DNA of 64,000 nucleotides from Burkholderia pyrrocinia (GTDB lineage Bacteria > Pseudomonadota > Gammaproteobacteria > Burkholderiales > Burkholderiaceae), in NCBI RefSeq assembly GCF_018417535.1, contig NZ_CP070978.1, positions 186,001-250,000 of the forward strand, written 5' to 3'. The notes beneath the pieces are model-generated. The model had not been told where the DNA came from and did not search any database. It saw only the letters and a program-made list of their open reading frames with translations. Shown piece after piece: positions 1 through 8,603 of this stretch (positions are counted from its first letter, which is position 1; each line of letters opens with the position of its first letter). Both the position numbers and the translations under genes were made by a program.

Positions 1-2
1 TC

Positions 3-893
3 GGCGCGACCGAGGCGATCAACCTGTGCCTGCAGGCCGTCGCGAAGCCGGGCGACACGATCGCCGTCGAGTCACCGACGTTCTACGCGATGCTGCACGC
101 GATCGAGCGGATGGGCATGCGCGCGCTCGAAGTCGCGACGCACCCGGTCGACGGCATCGATCTCGATGCGCTCGAACGGATTCTCGAGCGCGAGCGCATC
201 GCCGCGTGCATGGTGATGCCGAATTTCCAGAATCCGCTCGGTTTCCAGATGCCCGATGCGCGCAAGCGCGCGCTCGTCGAGTTGCTGGCGAAGCACGGCG
301 TGCCGGCGATCGAGAGCGACGTCTATCACGAGCTGCACTTCGGCGACACGACGCCGAGCGCGCTGAAATCGTTCGACCGCAACGGGCTCGTGCTGCATTG
401 CGCGTCGTTCACGAAGAGCCTGTCGCCGCGCTACCGGATCGGCTGGGCGATGCCGGGCCGCTATCGCGACCAGGTCGAGAAGCTGAAATTCCTGAACACG
501 CTCGCGACGCCCGCGATCGAACAACTCGCGATCGCCGAGTACCTGAAATTCGACGGCTACGATTTCCACCTGCGGCGCATGCGCAAGCAGTACGCGCAGC
601 AGGCGAGCCTGATGAGCGCGATGGTGCGGCGTTTCTTTCCGGAAGGCACGCGGCTGTCGCAGCCGCAGGGCGGGTATGTGCTGTGGGTCGAACTGCCGCC
701 GCAGGTCGATGCGATGAAGCTGTATACGCTCGCGCTCGCGCAGCGGATCACGGTCGGGCCCGGGCACATGTTTTCGGCGGGCACCGATTACCGGCATTTC
801 ATCCGGCTCAACTACAGCTATCCGTGGTCGCGGCAGATCGAGGACGCGCTGAAGGTGCTGGGGCGGCTCGCGTCGGAGTGTGCGGCGCGGTGA
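3..893 (+). CDS. MocR-type PLP-binding regulator, C-terminal part (5' truncated by window edge)
   Basis: The visible 296 residues are the aminotransferase-like domain of a GntR/MocR regulator or a related class-I aminotransferase; the N-terminal part lies outside the window. Fold-type-I PLP landmarks are present: NFQNPLG (substrate/PLP-binding Asn region), ESDVYHEL (Asp contacting the PLP ring nitrogen) and SFTKSLSPRYRIGW, where the Lys (fragment residue 138) should form the Schiff base. A C-terminal small domain ends in IRLNYSY. MocR proteins use PLP and an amino-acid ligand to control transport or B6 genes. A free-standing aminotransferase cannot be excluded because the winged helix is not visible. 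It is convergent with the MscS gene, with a GC hairpin between them. Confidence 0.8.
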   Translation, partial: GATEAINLCLQAVAKPGDTIAVESPTFYAMLHAIERMGMRALEVATHPVDGIDLDALERILERERIAACMVMPNFQNPLGFQMPDARKRALVELLAKHGVPAIESDVYHELHFGDTTPSALKSFDRNGLVLHCASFTKSLSPRYRIGWAMPGRYRDQVEKLKFLNTLATPAIEQLAIAEYLKFDGYDFHLRRMRKQYAQQASLMSAMVRRFFPEGTRLSQPQGGYVLWVELPPQVDAMKLYTLALAQRITVGPGHMFSAGTDYRHFIRLNYSYPWSRQIEDALKVLGRLASECAAR

Positions 894-916
894 ACGCCGC
901 AATGCCGGGTGACAGG

Positions 917-939
917 CGGCGGCCGGTGGCCGGCCGCCG
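917..939. terminator. GC hairpin between convergent genes
   Basis: A perfect 10-bp stem (cggcggccgg / ccggccgccg) with a TGG loop lies in the 55-bp gap between the MocR-type gene and the convergent MscS gene. No U-tract follows on either strand, so it is terminator-like by position and stability only. Confidence 0.5.
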
Positions 940-948
940 TGGCGTGAA

Positions 949-2190
949 TCAACCCGCGCGCGGCGCCTGCAGCCCGGCTTGCGCGGCGCCGGCCATCTGC
1001 CGCATGTCGAAGCCCGACGGGTGCTGGTACACGCGCAGCCCGAACTCCGGCAGCACCGCGATCAGGTGATCGAACAGGTCGGACTGGATGGTCTCGTAGT
1101 CGACCCACGACGTCGTATCGGTGAAGCAGTACAGTTCGAGCGGAATGCCTTCGGCCGTGAGCGGCAACTGCCGCGCCATGCAGGTCATGTCGCGGCGGAT
1201 CCGCGGATGGCCCTTCAGGTAGTTCGCGACATACGCGCGGAACGTGCCGAGATTCGTCAACTGGCGGCGGTTCGCCGGGCAGTCGCCGGCCGCGCCGAGC
1301 GTGCCGTTCCATTGCTCGATCGCGTCGACCTTGTCCTCGAGATAGTCCTTCAGCAGCGTCAGGCGTTCGAGCCGCTCGATCTCGTCGTTCGCGAGAAAGC
1401 GCACGCTCGTCGCGTCGACGAACAGCGCGCGCTTGATGCGGCGGCCGCCCGCTTCGGTCATCCCGCGCCAGTTCTGGTAGCTCTCGGTGATCAGTTTCCA
1501 GGTCGGCACCGTGATGATCGTGTGATCGAAGTTCGCGACCTTCACGGTGTTCAGCGTGATGTCGATGACTGTGCCGTCCGCGCCGGCCGACGGCATCGTG
1601 ATCCAGTCGCCGATCCGCAGCATGTCGTTCGACGACAGCTGCACGCCTGCCACGAGGCCGAGCAGCGTGTCCTTGAAGATCAGCATCAATACCGCGGACA
1701 TCGCGCCGATGCCGGACAGCAGCAGGCCGATCTGCTTGCCGGTCGCATCGCCGATCACGACGAGCGCGGCCGTGATGAACATCACGAGCTTGACGAGCTG
1801 CATCGCGCCTTTCAGCGACAGACGCGGCTGGTCGCGCTGGTGCGTGCGGTGCGTGTGCTCGAGCGCGGACAGCGTCGCGCTGATGGTCATCGTCACGAGG
1901 AACACGATCAGCGCGAACAGTACCTTGTCGGCGGCCTGCGCGGCGCGGTCCGGAATGCCGGGCACCGCGCCGAGGCCGAGCTTGATCACGACGAACGGGA
2001 CGATGCGGTTCAGCCACTTGAATGCGCCGAATTCGAACAACGCGTCGTCGACGCGCGTGGCCGACAGCCGCGCGAGCCGCGCCACCACGCGAAACAGCAG
2101 GAAATGGACGGCCGCGGCGATCGCACCGGCGGCGGCGAGCAGGACCAGGATGCCGACGAGCGGCGCAAACCAGGATTCGTTCAGGGTCAT
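949..2190 (-). CDS. MscS-family mechanosensitive channel
   Basis: This 413-residue inner-membrane protein starts at MTLNESWF (ATG at 2188-2190); upstream in-frame codons are Arg-rich and unlikely to be translated. Several transmembrane helices precede the conserved MscS block: the pore-lining helix (LLLSGIGAMSAVLMLIFKD), then the beta domain (GLVAGVQLSSNDMLRIGDWI, VIDITLNTVKVANFDHTIITVP) and a cytoplasmic vestibule. It is longer than the 286-residue E. coli MscS and resembles the YbdG/YnaI-like mid-size channels. Expected role: release of osmolytes or ions on hypo-osmotic shock. It stands alone, divergent from the SulP gene across about 500 bp. Confidence 0.85.
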   Translation of the reverse strand: MTLNESWFAPLVGILVLLAAAGAIAAAVHFLLFRVVARLARLSATRVDDALFEFGAFKWLNRIVPFVVIKLGLGAVPGIPDRAAQAADKVLFALIVFLVTMTISATLSALEHTHRTHQRDQPRLSLKGAMQLVKLVMFITAALVVIGDATGKQIGLLLSGIGAMSAVLMLIFKDTLLGLVAGVQLSSNDMLRIGDWITMPSAGADGTVIDITLNTVKVANFDHTIITVPTWKLITESYQNWRGMTEAGGRRIKRALFVDATSVRFLANDEIERLERLTLLKDYLEDKVDAIEQWNGTLGAAGDCPANRRQLTNLGTFRAYVANYLKGHPRIRRDMTCMARQLPLTAEGIPLELYCFTDTTSWVDYETIQSDLFDHLIAVLPEFGLRVYQHPSGFDMRQMAGAAQAGLQAPRAG

Positions 2191-2691
2191 AGGGGCAGAC
2201 AGGGGCCTTCTCGTGCGTTGAATCGGCGCCGCGATGCGGCGCGCGCCCGGTGAAGGGCACATGAAAGGGACCGTGATTGTGCCATCGGATTCCGGGCGCG
2301 TGCGTCGGACGCGCGTCGCGCGGCTCCCGAAAATCCTCACCATTGCGCAGGTATCCTCTGTAATCGGGTGATGGCCAACGGCGAATCCGCATCACCGCAA
2401 GCCGGTGTGCGTGCCTGTTGCCGGATGCGCCGCACGCATGCCCGCGATCGGCTCGAAACCTTTGCGGCGGGCCTTCGCGGGCGAAAGCGCCGGACCGGCG
2501 ATCCATGCAATCATGCGGGCATCGCATGCGTTGCCGGTGTGTCGCTCGCCGTCGCGTGCACCCGATCCGCCGACGGTGAGCGATACGCGGCAGCTTCGCG
2601 CACTTGCCATGCGATGCGCGCCCGGGGCACGATGCGCGAACGACGTCGCGAACCCCGTCACCCCGTCACTTCGACCTCACGCATTTCACGC
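2191..2691. other. Divergent intergenic region (501 bp)
   Basis: This spacer lies between the divergent MscS and SulP genes and should hold both promoters. The open frames here are Arg/Ala/Pro-rich, overlap each other and lack convincing ribosome-binding sites. I found no gene, RNA or strong repeat. Confidence 0.5.
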
Positions 2692-4410
2692 ATGCAAGAT
2701 TCCAACGAAAGCCGTCCGTCAGGCGTGCGGCTGCTGAAAGGCATCCTCCCGATCCGTCGCGCGGGGGCCGTCCGCGACGTCTTCGCGGGCATGTCGCTCG
2801 CGTCGATGGATATCCCGCAGGTGCTCGGCTACGCGCGCATCGCCGGCATGCCGGCCGTCACGGGCCTGTACACGGTGTTCCTGCCGCTCGTCGCGTTCGC
2901 GTGCTTCGGCGCGTCGCGCCATCTCGTGGTGGCCGCCGATTCCGCGACCGCGACGATCTTCGCGAGCCGGCTTTCGTCGATGGCGCCGGCCGGCAGCGCC
3001 GACTATGCGGCGCTGGCCGGCATGGTCGCGCTGCTGACCGCCGCGATGCTGCTGCTCGCGCGCATCTTCAAGCTCGGCTTTCTCGCCGATTTCCTGTCGC
3101 GCACGGTGCTGGTCGGCTTTCTCGCCGGCGTCGGCGTGCAGGTGTCGATCGCGATGCTCGGCGACATGCTCGGCCTGTCCGTGCCGTATCCGGCCTCACG
3201 CAGCCTCGCGCAACTCGACTATGTCGTCACGCATCTCGTCCACGCGAACCGGCCGACATTCGCGCTTGCGGCACTCGTCGTCGTCGCGATCCTTGCATGC
3301 AAGCGGTTCCTGCCGCGTGTGCCGATGCCGATGATCGCGGTCGCGGGCAGCATCGCCGCAAGCCATGCATTCGGTTTCGCCGCGCACGGCATCGCGGTGC
3401 TCGGGCCCGTCGCGGGCGGGCTGCCGCCGCTGCGCTGGCCGTCCGTCACGTGGCAGCAGTTCCTCGATCTCGTGCCGGTCGCCACGTCGTGCTTCGTGAT
3501 GATCATCGCGCAGAGCGCGGCCGCCGCGCGCGTGTTCGCGCAGCAGTACGGCGAGGACGTCGACACCAACGCCGACCTCCTCGGGCTCGCGGCCGCGAAT
3601 GCGGCTGCCGCGGTCGGCGGCGCGTTCGTCGTCAACGGCAGCCCGACTCAGACGGCGATGGCCGACGGCGCGGGCGTGCGCAGCCAGATCGGGCATCTCG
3701 CGTTCGCCGCCGTCGTGGCCGTCGTGCTGCTGTTCTTCAGCACGACCCTGCAGTATCTGCCGCATGCGGTGCTGGCCGGCATCGTGTTCACGATCGCGCT
3801 CGGGTTGATCAACGTGCGCAGCCTCGCGGCGATCCGCAAGGAAAGCCCCGGCGAATTCACGCTGGCGCTCGTGACGGCCACGGCCGTCGTGACGGTCGGC
3901 GTCGAGCACGGCATCCTGCTGGCCATCGCGTTGTCGCTGATGCGGCACGTGCGCCACAGCTACCAGCCGCACACGATGGTGCTCGAACCGGTGGAGGGCA
4001 ACGGGCGGTGGCAGCCGGTGCCCACGCGGCGCGGCGCAATGACGGCGCCGGGGCTGATCGTCTACCGGTTCGGTTCCGACCCGTTCTTCGCGAACGACCA
4101 TCTGTTCGCCGGCGAAGTGACCGAACTCGTCGATGCGGCGCCGGTGCCGCCGCGCTGGTTCGTCGTCGACGCGGGCGCGATCACCGATCTCGACTATTCG
4201 GCCGCGCGGACCGTGACCGATCTCGTCAACACGCTGCACGCGCGCGGGATCGGCGTGCTGTTCGGCCGCGTGAACCGCTACCTGCGCGCGGACATGGATC
4301 GTCACCGGATCACCGAGATCGTCGGCGCGTCGTGCATCTTCGCGACGCTGCATCAGGCGCTGGAGGCGGCGGGCACGACGCCGGCGCCGCAGGAGCCGGG
4401 TACCGTGTAG
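2692..4410 (+). CDS. SulP-family anion transporter with STAS domain
   Basis: The product has 572 residues from MQDSNESRPS. The upstream in-frame extension (from 2368) is low-complexity basic sequence and was rejected as a start. A membrane domain of about 430 residues carries SulP landmarks: the early GMSLASMDIPQVLGYARIAGMPAVTGLYT segment (read in parts), the sodium/anion-site region VVAADSATATIF, and AAANAAAAVGGAFVVNGSPTQTAMADGAG. A C-terminal STAS domain follows (about residues 455-560) with FVVDAGAITDLDYSAARTV. SulP proteins move sulfate, bicarbonate or dicarboxylates; no pathway neighbour identifies the substrate. It is convergent with the next LysR gene with only 13 bp between stops. Confidence 0.88.
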   Translation: MQDSNESRPSGVRLLKGILPIRRAGAVRDVFAGMSLASMDIPQVLGYARIAGMPAVTGLYTVFLPLVAFACFGASRHLVVAADSATATIFASRLSSMAPAGSADYAALAGMVALLTAAMLLLARIFKLGFLADFLSRTVLVGFLAGVGVQVSIAMLGDMLGLSVPYPASRSLAQLDYVVTHLVHANRPTFALAALVVVAILACKRFLPRVPMPMIAVAGSIAASHAFGFAAHGIAVLGPVAGGLPPLRWPSVTWQQFLDLVPVATSCFVMIIAQSAAAARVFAQQYGEDVDTNADLLGLAAANAAAAVGGAFVVNGSPTQTAMADGAGVRSQIGHLAFAAVVAVVLLFFSTTLQYLPHAVLAGIVFTIALGLINVRSLAAIRKESPGEFTLALVTATAVVTVGVEHGILLAIALSLMRHVRHSYQPHTMVLEPVEGNGRWQPVPTRRGAMTAPGLIVYRFGSDPFFANDHLFAGEVTELVDAAPVPPRWFVVDAGAITDLDYSAARTVTDLVNTLHARGIGVLFGRVNRYLRADMDRHRITEIVGASCIFATLHQALEAAGTTPAPQEPGTV

Positions 4411-4423
4411 CGTGAAGCGGGCC

Positions 4424-5290
4424 CTACGCGGCCGCGCGCAAGCGCGCGAAGCCGTTGCGCAGGTGGCGGGCCAGTTCCGTCGCGGCCGGCGTGCGCTGGC
4501 CGCGCGGCAGATGAAGGTTGATCGCGAAGTTCGGCAACGCGGGCAGGCCGCTGCCGGCCGGCAGGATGTCGAGGTCGGCCGGCACGGTGGACGCGAGCCA
4601 GACGGTCAGGGCGAGATCGGCACGCACGGTCGCGGCCGTCGCGTCGAAGCTGCCGTTCTCGAACATGGTGCGCCACGCGCGATCGCAGCCGCGCAGCGCG
4701 TCGAGCACGGTCGGGCGGAACGCGCAGGTCTGCGCGACCATCGATACGGGCAGCGGCGTGTTGCGGTGCGCGGTGCCGCCTTTCGCGCCGACCCAGACGA
4801 GGCGATCGACGGCGATGCATTCGCCGCGCGACGGCCCGACCGGCGCCTCGATCAGCGCGATGTCGAGATCGCCCTGCGTGAGCCCGCGCCGCAGTTCCGG
4901 CGACGCCGCGCACACGAGCGTGAGCGCGACCTGCGGATGCGCCTGCGCATAGCCTTTCAGGATCGGTGCGAGACAGGTGCCGACGAGATCCTGCGGTGCG
5001 CCGAGGCGAACGGTGCCTTCGACCGCGCCGGCTGTCACGTCGGTCAGCAGCGCGTCGTGCACGGCGAGCAGCCGGCGCGCCTGTTCGAGCAGCCGCTCGC
5101 CGGCCGCCGTGAGCAGCAGGTTGCGATGCTCGCGGACGAACAGCGGGCCCGACAGCGTTTCGAGCCGCGCGACCTGCTGGCTGATCGCGCCTTGCGTCAG
5201 GTGCAGCGCGCGGCTGGCCGCCGTCATGCTGCGATGATCGGCGACCGTGACGAAGGCGCGCAGCAGCGCGATGTCGAGATTGCGTGTCAT
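4424..5290 (-). CDS. LysR-family regulator, divergent from a LysE-type exporter
   Basis: The product has 288 residues starting at MTRNLDIALL; a start three codons upstream (MRRM) is also possible. The N-terminal winged helix is typical (ALLRAFVTVADHRSMTAAS, then LHLTQGAISQQVARLE), followed by a periplasmic-binding-like effector domain. Divergent placement against the LysE-family gene, with a 104-bp shared region containing two overlapping inverted repeats, is the classic LysR arrangement. It probably autoregulates and activates the exporter in response to an amino acid or related small molecule. Confidence 0.85.
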   Translation of the reverse strand: MTRNLDIALLRAFVTVADHRSMTAASRALHLTQGAISQQVARLETLSGPLFVREHRNLLLTAAGERLLEQARRLLAVHDALLTDVTAGAVEGTVRLGAPQDLVGTCLAPILKGYAQAHPQVALTLVCAASPELRRGLTQGDLDIALIEAPVGPSRGECIAVDRLVWVGAKGGTAHRNTPLPVSMVAQTCAFRPTVLDALRGCDRAWRTMFENGSFDATAATVRADLALTVWLASTVPADLDILPAGSGLPALPNFAINLHLPRGQRTPAATELARHLRNGFARLRAAA

Positions 5291-5304
5291 GCGTCGCATT
5301 ATGA

Positions 5305-5332
5305 ATGCTAATGGAAAGCATAAAAAGCTTTC
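5305..5332. promoter_or_regulatory. Candidate LysR operator between divergent LysR and LysE genes
   Basis: Two overlapping inverted repeats occur here: ATGCT-N7-AGCAT (5305-5321) and GAAAGC-N7-GCTTTC (5314-5332). They sit in an AT-rich pocket of an otherwise GC-rich region, just upstream of the LysR start. Size and position fit LysR-type binding sites; assignment is by inference. Confidence 0.45.
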
Positions 5333-5394
5333 GCTGTCGTAATGGGACGATCGCGGGTAAAACGGGGCTTCGACGACGACAACCGGGAGCCTTC

Positions 5395-5994
5395 GTGCTG
5401 CTTCGCGACTACCTGCCGCTGATGCTGTTCGTGATCGTGTCCACCGTGACGCCGGGTGGCGCGACGACGCTGGCAACCGCGTCGGGCGCCCATTTCGGTT
5501 ATCGGCGGTCGCTGCCGTTGATGGCCGGCATCGCGGCCGGCCTGGCGTCGATGGCGGCGGCCGCCGCGGCCGGGCTCGGCGGCGTGCTGCTTGCGCTGCC
5601 CGCGTTGCAGCTCGCGATGAAGGCGGCCGGCTCGTCGTACCTCGTGTGGCTGGCCGTGCGCATCGGGCACGGCGGCAAGCCGCGGCTCGATGCCGCCGTG
5701 CACCGGCCGCAGGGGTTCGTCAGCGGCGTCTGGATGCTCTGGCACAACCCGAAAGGCTGGGCGATGACGCTCGGCGCGGCCGCGTCGTTCGCCGCGCTCG
5801 CGCCCGGGCCGGCACGGCTCGGCGTATTGCTCGGGCTGGCGTTCGGCGTGGCCGCGATGGCGTCGCTGTCGCTGTGGTGTTTCGCCGGGCTGCTGTTCGC
5901 GCGCGTGTTGCGCACGGAGCGGCAGTGGCGCTGCCTGAATGCGGGGCTGGGCGTGCTGCTCGTGATCTCGATCGTGCCGATGTGGCTGCCGTAA
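5395..5994 (+). CDS. LysE/RhtB-family amino-acid exporter
   Basis: The product has 199 residues from a GTG start (MLLRDYLPLMLFVIV) preceded by GGGAG; an ATG farther upstream gives an unlikely basic extension. It is a small inner-membrane protein with about five or six hydrophobic helices. It shows the family signature TPGGATTLATASGAHFGYRR (the 'PGP' region is PGG here), a Gly-rich second helix, and the later motif FVSGVWMLWHNPKGWAMTLGA. LysE/RhtB proteins export amino acids, homoserine lactones or analogues. The divergent LysR gene is the likely regulator. Confidence 0.85.
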   Translation: MLLRDYLPLMLFVIVSTVTPGGATTLATASGAHFGYRRSLPLMAGIAAGLASMAAAAAAGLGGVLLALPALQLAMKAAGSSYLVWLAVRIGHGGKPRLDAAVHRPQGFVSGVWMLWHNPKGWAMTLGAAASFAALAPGPARLGVLLGLAFGVAAMASLSLWCFAGLLFARVLRTERQWRCLNAGLGVLLVISIVPMWLP

Positions 5995-5995
5995 C

Positions 5996-6025
5996 GACGC
6001 TGCGCGCGCATCGCGGCGCAGCGTC
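5996..6025. terminator. Hairpin between convergent LysE and MFS genes
   Basis: A perfect 10-bp stem (gacgctgcgc / gcgcagcgtc) with a 10-nt loop begins one base after the LysE stop codon and ends just before the MFS stop on the other strand. There is no clear U-tract. It probably serves both transcripts. Confidence 0.5.
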
Positions 6026-6030
6026 CACGT

Positions 6031-7485
6031 TCAGCGCGAACCGGCGCGCGCGACGCCGGCCGGTCGCCCGCCCGCGCCGGCCGACCACAACGGCAGCCGC
6101 AGCGTCGTGACGAAGCTCGCCGCATGCAGCACGCAAAGCAGGCCGAACGCCCACGCGTACGCGCGAGCCTGCGTGCCGCCGCCCGAAGCCGATTCGGCCT
6201 GCAGCCGCCACGCGAGGAACAGCGTGCACAGGGTCGTGAACGTCGGGCCGCCGAGGCGCTGCACGATATTGAGCGAGGTCGTCGCCATCGGCAGGTTGCG
6301 GCGCTCGACCGATGCATACGCGGCGGAAATCGACGGCGCGCCGATCGCGCTCTGGCCCATGCCGCGCAGAAACAGCGCCGGCACGAGCACGTACGGATCG
6401 TAGCCGGCCAGCGCGAGGAACACGAACGGCAGCGTCGCGACGAGGGCGAGCAGTGCGCCGGCGGCGGCCAGTCGGCGCACGCCGAACCGGTTCGTCAACG
6501 CGCCCATCGACGGATAGGTGACGAGCATGCCGAGCCCGAGCGGTGCAAGCAGCCAGCCCATCTCGCCCGGCGAGCGCCCGCACGCCTGGATCAGGAACAC
6601 GGGAATCAGCATCTGGCCCGCGTACATCGCGCCGTTCGACAGGAACTGCGTGCCGGCCGCCGCGCCGAATACGCGGGAGCGAAACAGCGCGAGATCGATC
6701 AGCGCATGCTCGCCCTTGCGTCGCTCGAAGCGCAGGAACGCGGCGAGCAGCAGCGCCGAGCACGCGATCGCGGCGATGCCGGGCGCCGTGCCGATCCGCT
6801 CGGCGCCGTACAGGAACAGCACGAGGCCCGGCGACAGCAGCGCGAGGCCGACCCAGTCGAGGGTGCGCCGTTGCGCATCGTCCCGGTCGCCGGGCAGGAA
6901 CCGCACGGCCAGCGCAAGCGCCAGCACGCCGACGGGCAGGTTCACGAGGAACAGCCAGCGCCACGACGCGTACTGCAGGATCGCGCCGGCGACCACGGGG
7001 CCGAGGATCGGCGCGAGCAGCACGGGCACTGCCGCGTAGCCGATCACGCGCGCCATCTGCTGGCCGGCGACGCGCGCGATCATCATCTGCGCCATCGGCG
7101 CGAGCAGCCCGCCGCTGACGCCTTGCAGCACGCGGAACGCGATCAGCGACGGCGCGGACCACGCGAGCCCGCACAGCGCCGACGTGAACGTGAACGCCGA
7201 GAAGCACCACAGGTACAGCGCCTTCGCGCCGATGCGGTCGACGAGCCAGCCGTTCAGCGGCAGTACCAGCGTCAGCGCGAGCAGGTAGCCGCTCGTCACC
7301 CACTGGATCGTCGACAGGCTTGCATGCAGGTCGGTCGCGAGGCTCGACAGCGACACGTTGACGATCGTCGCGTCGAGTTGCGACAGCAGCGAGCCGAGCG
7401 TCGCGACCGCGCTGACCTTCCAGATCGACGGATCGAGCCGGCCGGCCGCGTGGCCCGGCGCCGGCTGCGCGCGCCGGTCGCTCAC
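6031..7485 (-). CDS. MFS drug:H+ antiporter, DHA2 (14-TM, EmrB/QacA-like) family
   Basis: The product has 484 residues. A GTG start at 7483-7485 overlaps the TGA of the upstream isochorismatase gene by four bases, indicating translational coupling. DHA2 signatures are clear: motif D1 near the start (LSQLDATIVNVSLSSLATDL), QWVTSGYLLALTLVLPLNGWLVDRIGAK (motif A, read in parts), and motif C-like GPVVAGAILQYASWRWLFLVNLPVG. The order marR - hydrolase - MFS suggests a MarR-repressed efflux operon responding to an aromatic or toxic compound. The substrate cannot be read from sequence. Confidence 0.88.
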   Translation of the reverse strand: MSDRRAQPAPGHAAGRLDPSIWKVSAVATLGSLLSQLDATIVNVSLSSLATDLHASLSTIQWVTSGYLLALTLVLPLNGWLVDRIGAKALYLWCFSAFTFTSALCGLAWSAPSLIAFRVLQGVSGGLLAPMAQMMIARVAGQQMARVIGYAAVPVLLAPILGPVVAGAILQYASWRWLFLVNLPVGVLALALAVRFLPGDRDDAQRRTLDWVGLALLSPGLVLFLYGAERIGTAPGIAAIACSALLLAAFLRFERRKGEHALIDLALFRSRVFGAAAGTQFLSNGAMYAGQMLIPVFLIQACGRSPGEMGWLLAPLGLGMLVTYPSMGALTNRFGVRRLAAAGALLALVATLPFVFLALAGYDPYVLVPALFLRGMGQSAIGAPSISAAYASVERRNLPMATTSLNIVQRLGGPTFTTLCTLFLAWRLQAESASGGGTQARAYAWAFGLLCVLHAASFVTTLRLPLWSAGAGGRPAGVARAGSR

Positions 7486-8045
7486 GCGCCGCGCCGGTCG
7501 AGCAGCGCGACGATGTCCTGCGTCATGCCCGTTTCGCCGAGGCGCGGGAACACGCGCTCGACGCTGTTCACGTGCGCGTCCGCGTTGAGGTCGGTCATCG
7601 CGTCGACGGCGAGCGTGACGTTGTAGCCGAGTTCGAACGCGTACCGTGCGGTCGATTCGACGCCGATGCTCGTCGCGATGCCGGTCAATACGATCTGCGT
7701 GACGCCGGCCGCCTTCAGGTGCGAGTCGAGATCCGTACCGGTAAACGCGCCCCAGGTCTTTTTCGTCACGACGTGGTCGCCCGGCTGCCGGTTCAGTTCG
7801 GGCACGAGTTCGGTCCAGTCGGCGGGGAGCGCGTCCACGCGCATTTGCTGCTGCGTGCGGCCCGGCGCACCACCGGCGACGTTGACGAGCACGACCGGCA
7901 GGCCGCGGCTGCGGAACGCGTCGAGCAGCGCGCGGGCGTGCGCGATCACCGGCGCGACCGGGTGTGCGGTGGGGAGGGCGGCGATGCCTTTCTGCAGGTC
8001 GATGACGACGAGTGCCGTGTTCGTGTCGAGACGGGTTGCGCTCAT
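7482..8045 (-). CDS. Isochorismatase-fold hydrolase lacking the nucleophilic Cys
   Basis: The product has 187 residues. The alpha/beta isochorismatase fold is shown by ALVVIDLQKG (Asp16), HVVTKKTWGAF (Lys95/96) and TGIATSIGVESTARYAFELG. The position usually occupied by the catalytic Cys of N-carbamoyl or nicotinamidase-type members is Gly128. In established family members this substitution is typical of true isochorismatases (EntB, PhzD), which need no nucleophile, so the reaction may be vinyl-ether-type hydrolysis rather than amide hydrolysis. It is the middle gene of a marR-hydrolase-MFS operon, overlapping the MFS gene by 4 bp. There are no siderophore or phenazine genes nearby, so the substrate is unknown. 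Confidence 0.85.
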   Translation of the reverse strand: MSATRLDTNTALVVIDLQKGIAALPTAHPVAPVIAHARALLDAFRSRGLPVVLVNVAGGAPGRTQQQMRVDALPADWTELVPELNRQPGDHVVTKKTWGAFTGTDLDSHLKAAGVTQIVLTGIATSIGVESTARYAFELGYNVTLAVDAMTDLNADAHVNSVERVFPRLGETGMTQDIVALLDRRGA

Positions 8046-8074
8046 GATGGGGCTCCGTGGAATGGACGAAGGGA

Positions 8075-8119
8075 GGCGGGCGCGCGAATGCCGCGCATCG
8101 CGGCATTCGCGCGCCCGCC
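8075..8119 (-). repeat. 21-bp perfect hairpin inside the marR operon
   Basis: Positions 8075-8095 and 8099-8119 are exact reverse complements separated by a CAT loop. The stem occupies most of the 78-bp gap between marR and the isochorismatase gene. No U-tract follows, so it is more likely an mRNA-stability or processing element, or an attenuator, than a simple terminator. Confidence 0.7.
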
Positions 8120-8123
8120 GGAT

Positions 8124-8567
8124 TCACTTGTCGCCGATCCGCCTGATCAGCGGGATCGCGGCGGCGAGCGTGCGGATTTCTTCGGGATCGAGCTTCTCGA
8201 TCGCGGCACCGAGCCACTGGTGCTTCGCGACGTGGCGCTTGCGCCGCGCCTCGAGGCCGACCGCGGTCAGCTGGAACAGGATCTGGCGGCCGTCGGTCGG
8301 GTGCGGCTCGCGTTCGACGAGGCCTTCCTCTTCGAGGCTCGCGAGGATCGTCTTCATCGATTGCGGCTTCATTGCCTCGGCGCGGGCGAGATCGGCGGTC
8401 GTCATCGGCCCGTTCTGTTCGAGGCGCGCGAGCGCGCTCGTCTGCGACATCCCGAGGCCGTCGGCCGGGACTTCGGAACGGAGCCGACGGATCAACTGGC
8501 CGACCGCCAGGGTCAGGTCGGCGGCGACGGTGTGGGCGGAAAGGCCGGATGGACGCGAAGCAGTCAT
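8124..8567 (-). CDS. MarR-family repressor of the hydrolase-MFS operon
   Basis: The product has 147 residues if translation starts at MTASRPSG (ATG 8565-8567). An in-frame ATG at 8577-8579 would add MIPP. I prefer the shorter form because the upstream ATG lies inside the predicted -10 hexamer. The protein has the MarR winged helix: LGMSQTSALARLEQNGPMTT, AMKPQSMKTILASLEEEGLV (recognition helix) and the wing EPHPTDGRQILFQLT. Dimerisation helices are at both ends. It should repress its own operon through the palindrome directly upstream, with release by a phenolic or other small ligand that is a substrate of the MFS pump. Confidence 0.88.
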   Translation of the reverse strand: MTASRPSGLSAHTVAADLTLAVGQLIRRLRSEVPADGLGMSQTSALARLEQNGPMTTADLARAEAMKPQSMKTILASLEEEGLVEREPHPTDGRQILFQLTAVGLEARRKRHVAKHQWLGAAIEKLDPEEIRTLAAAIPLIRRIGDK

Positions 8568-8574
8568 GGGCGGG

Positions 8575-8603
8575 ATCATAGGTTAAGACAGTTTAACTTG
8601 CAA
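8575..8603 (-). promoter_or_regulatory. marR operon promoter
   Basis: On the minus strand, TTGCAA (8598-8603) and TATGAT (8575-8580) are 17 bp apart, close to sigma70 consensus. The -10 contains the ATG at 8579, so transcription should begin close to the ATG at 8567, giving a leaderless or nearly leaderless mRNA. Confidence 0.65.
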
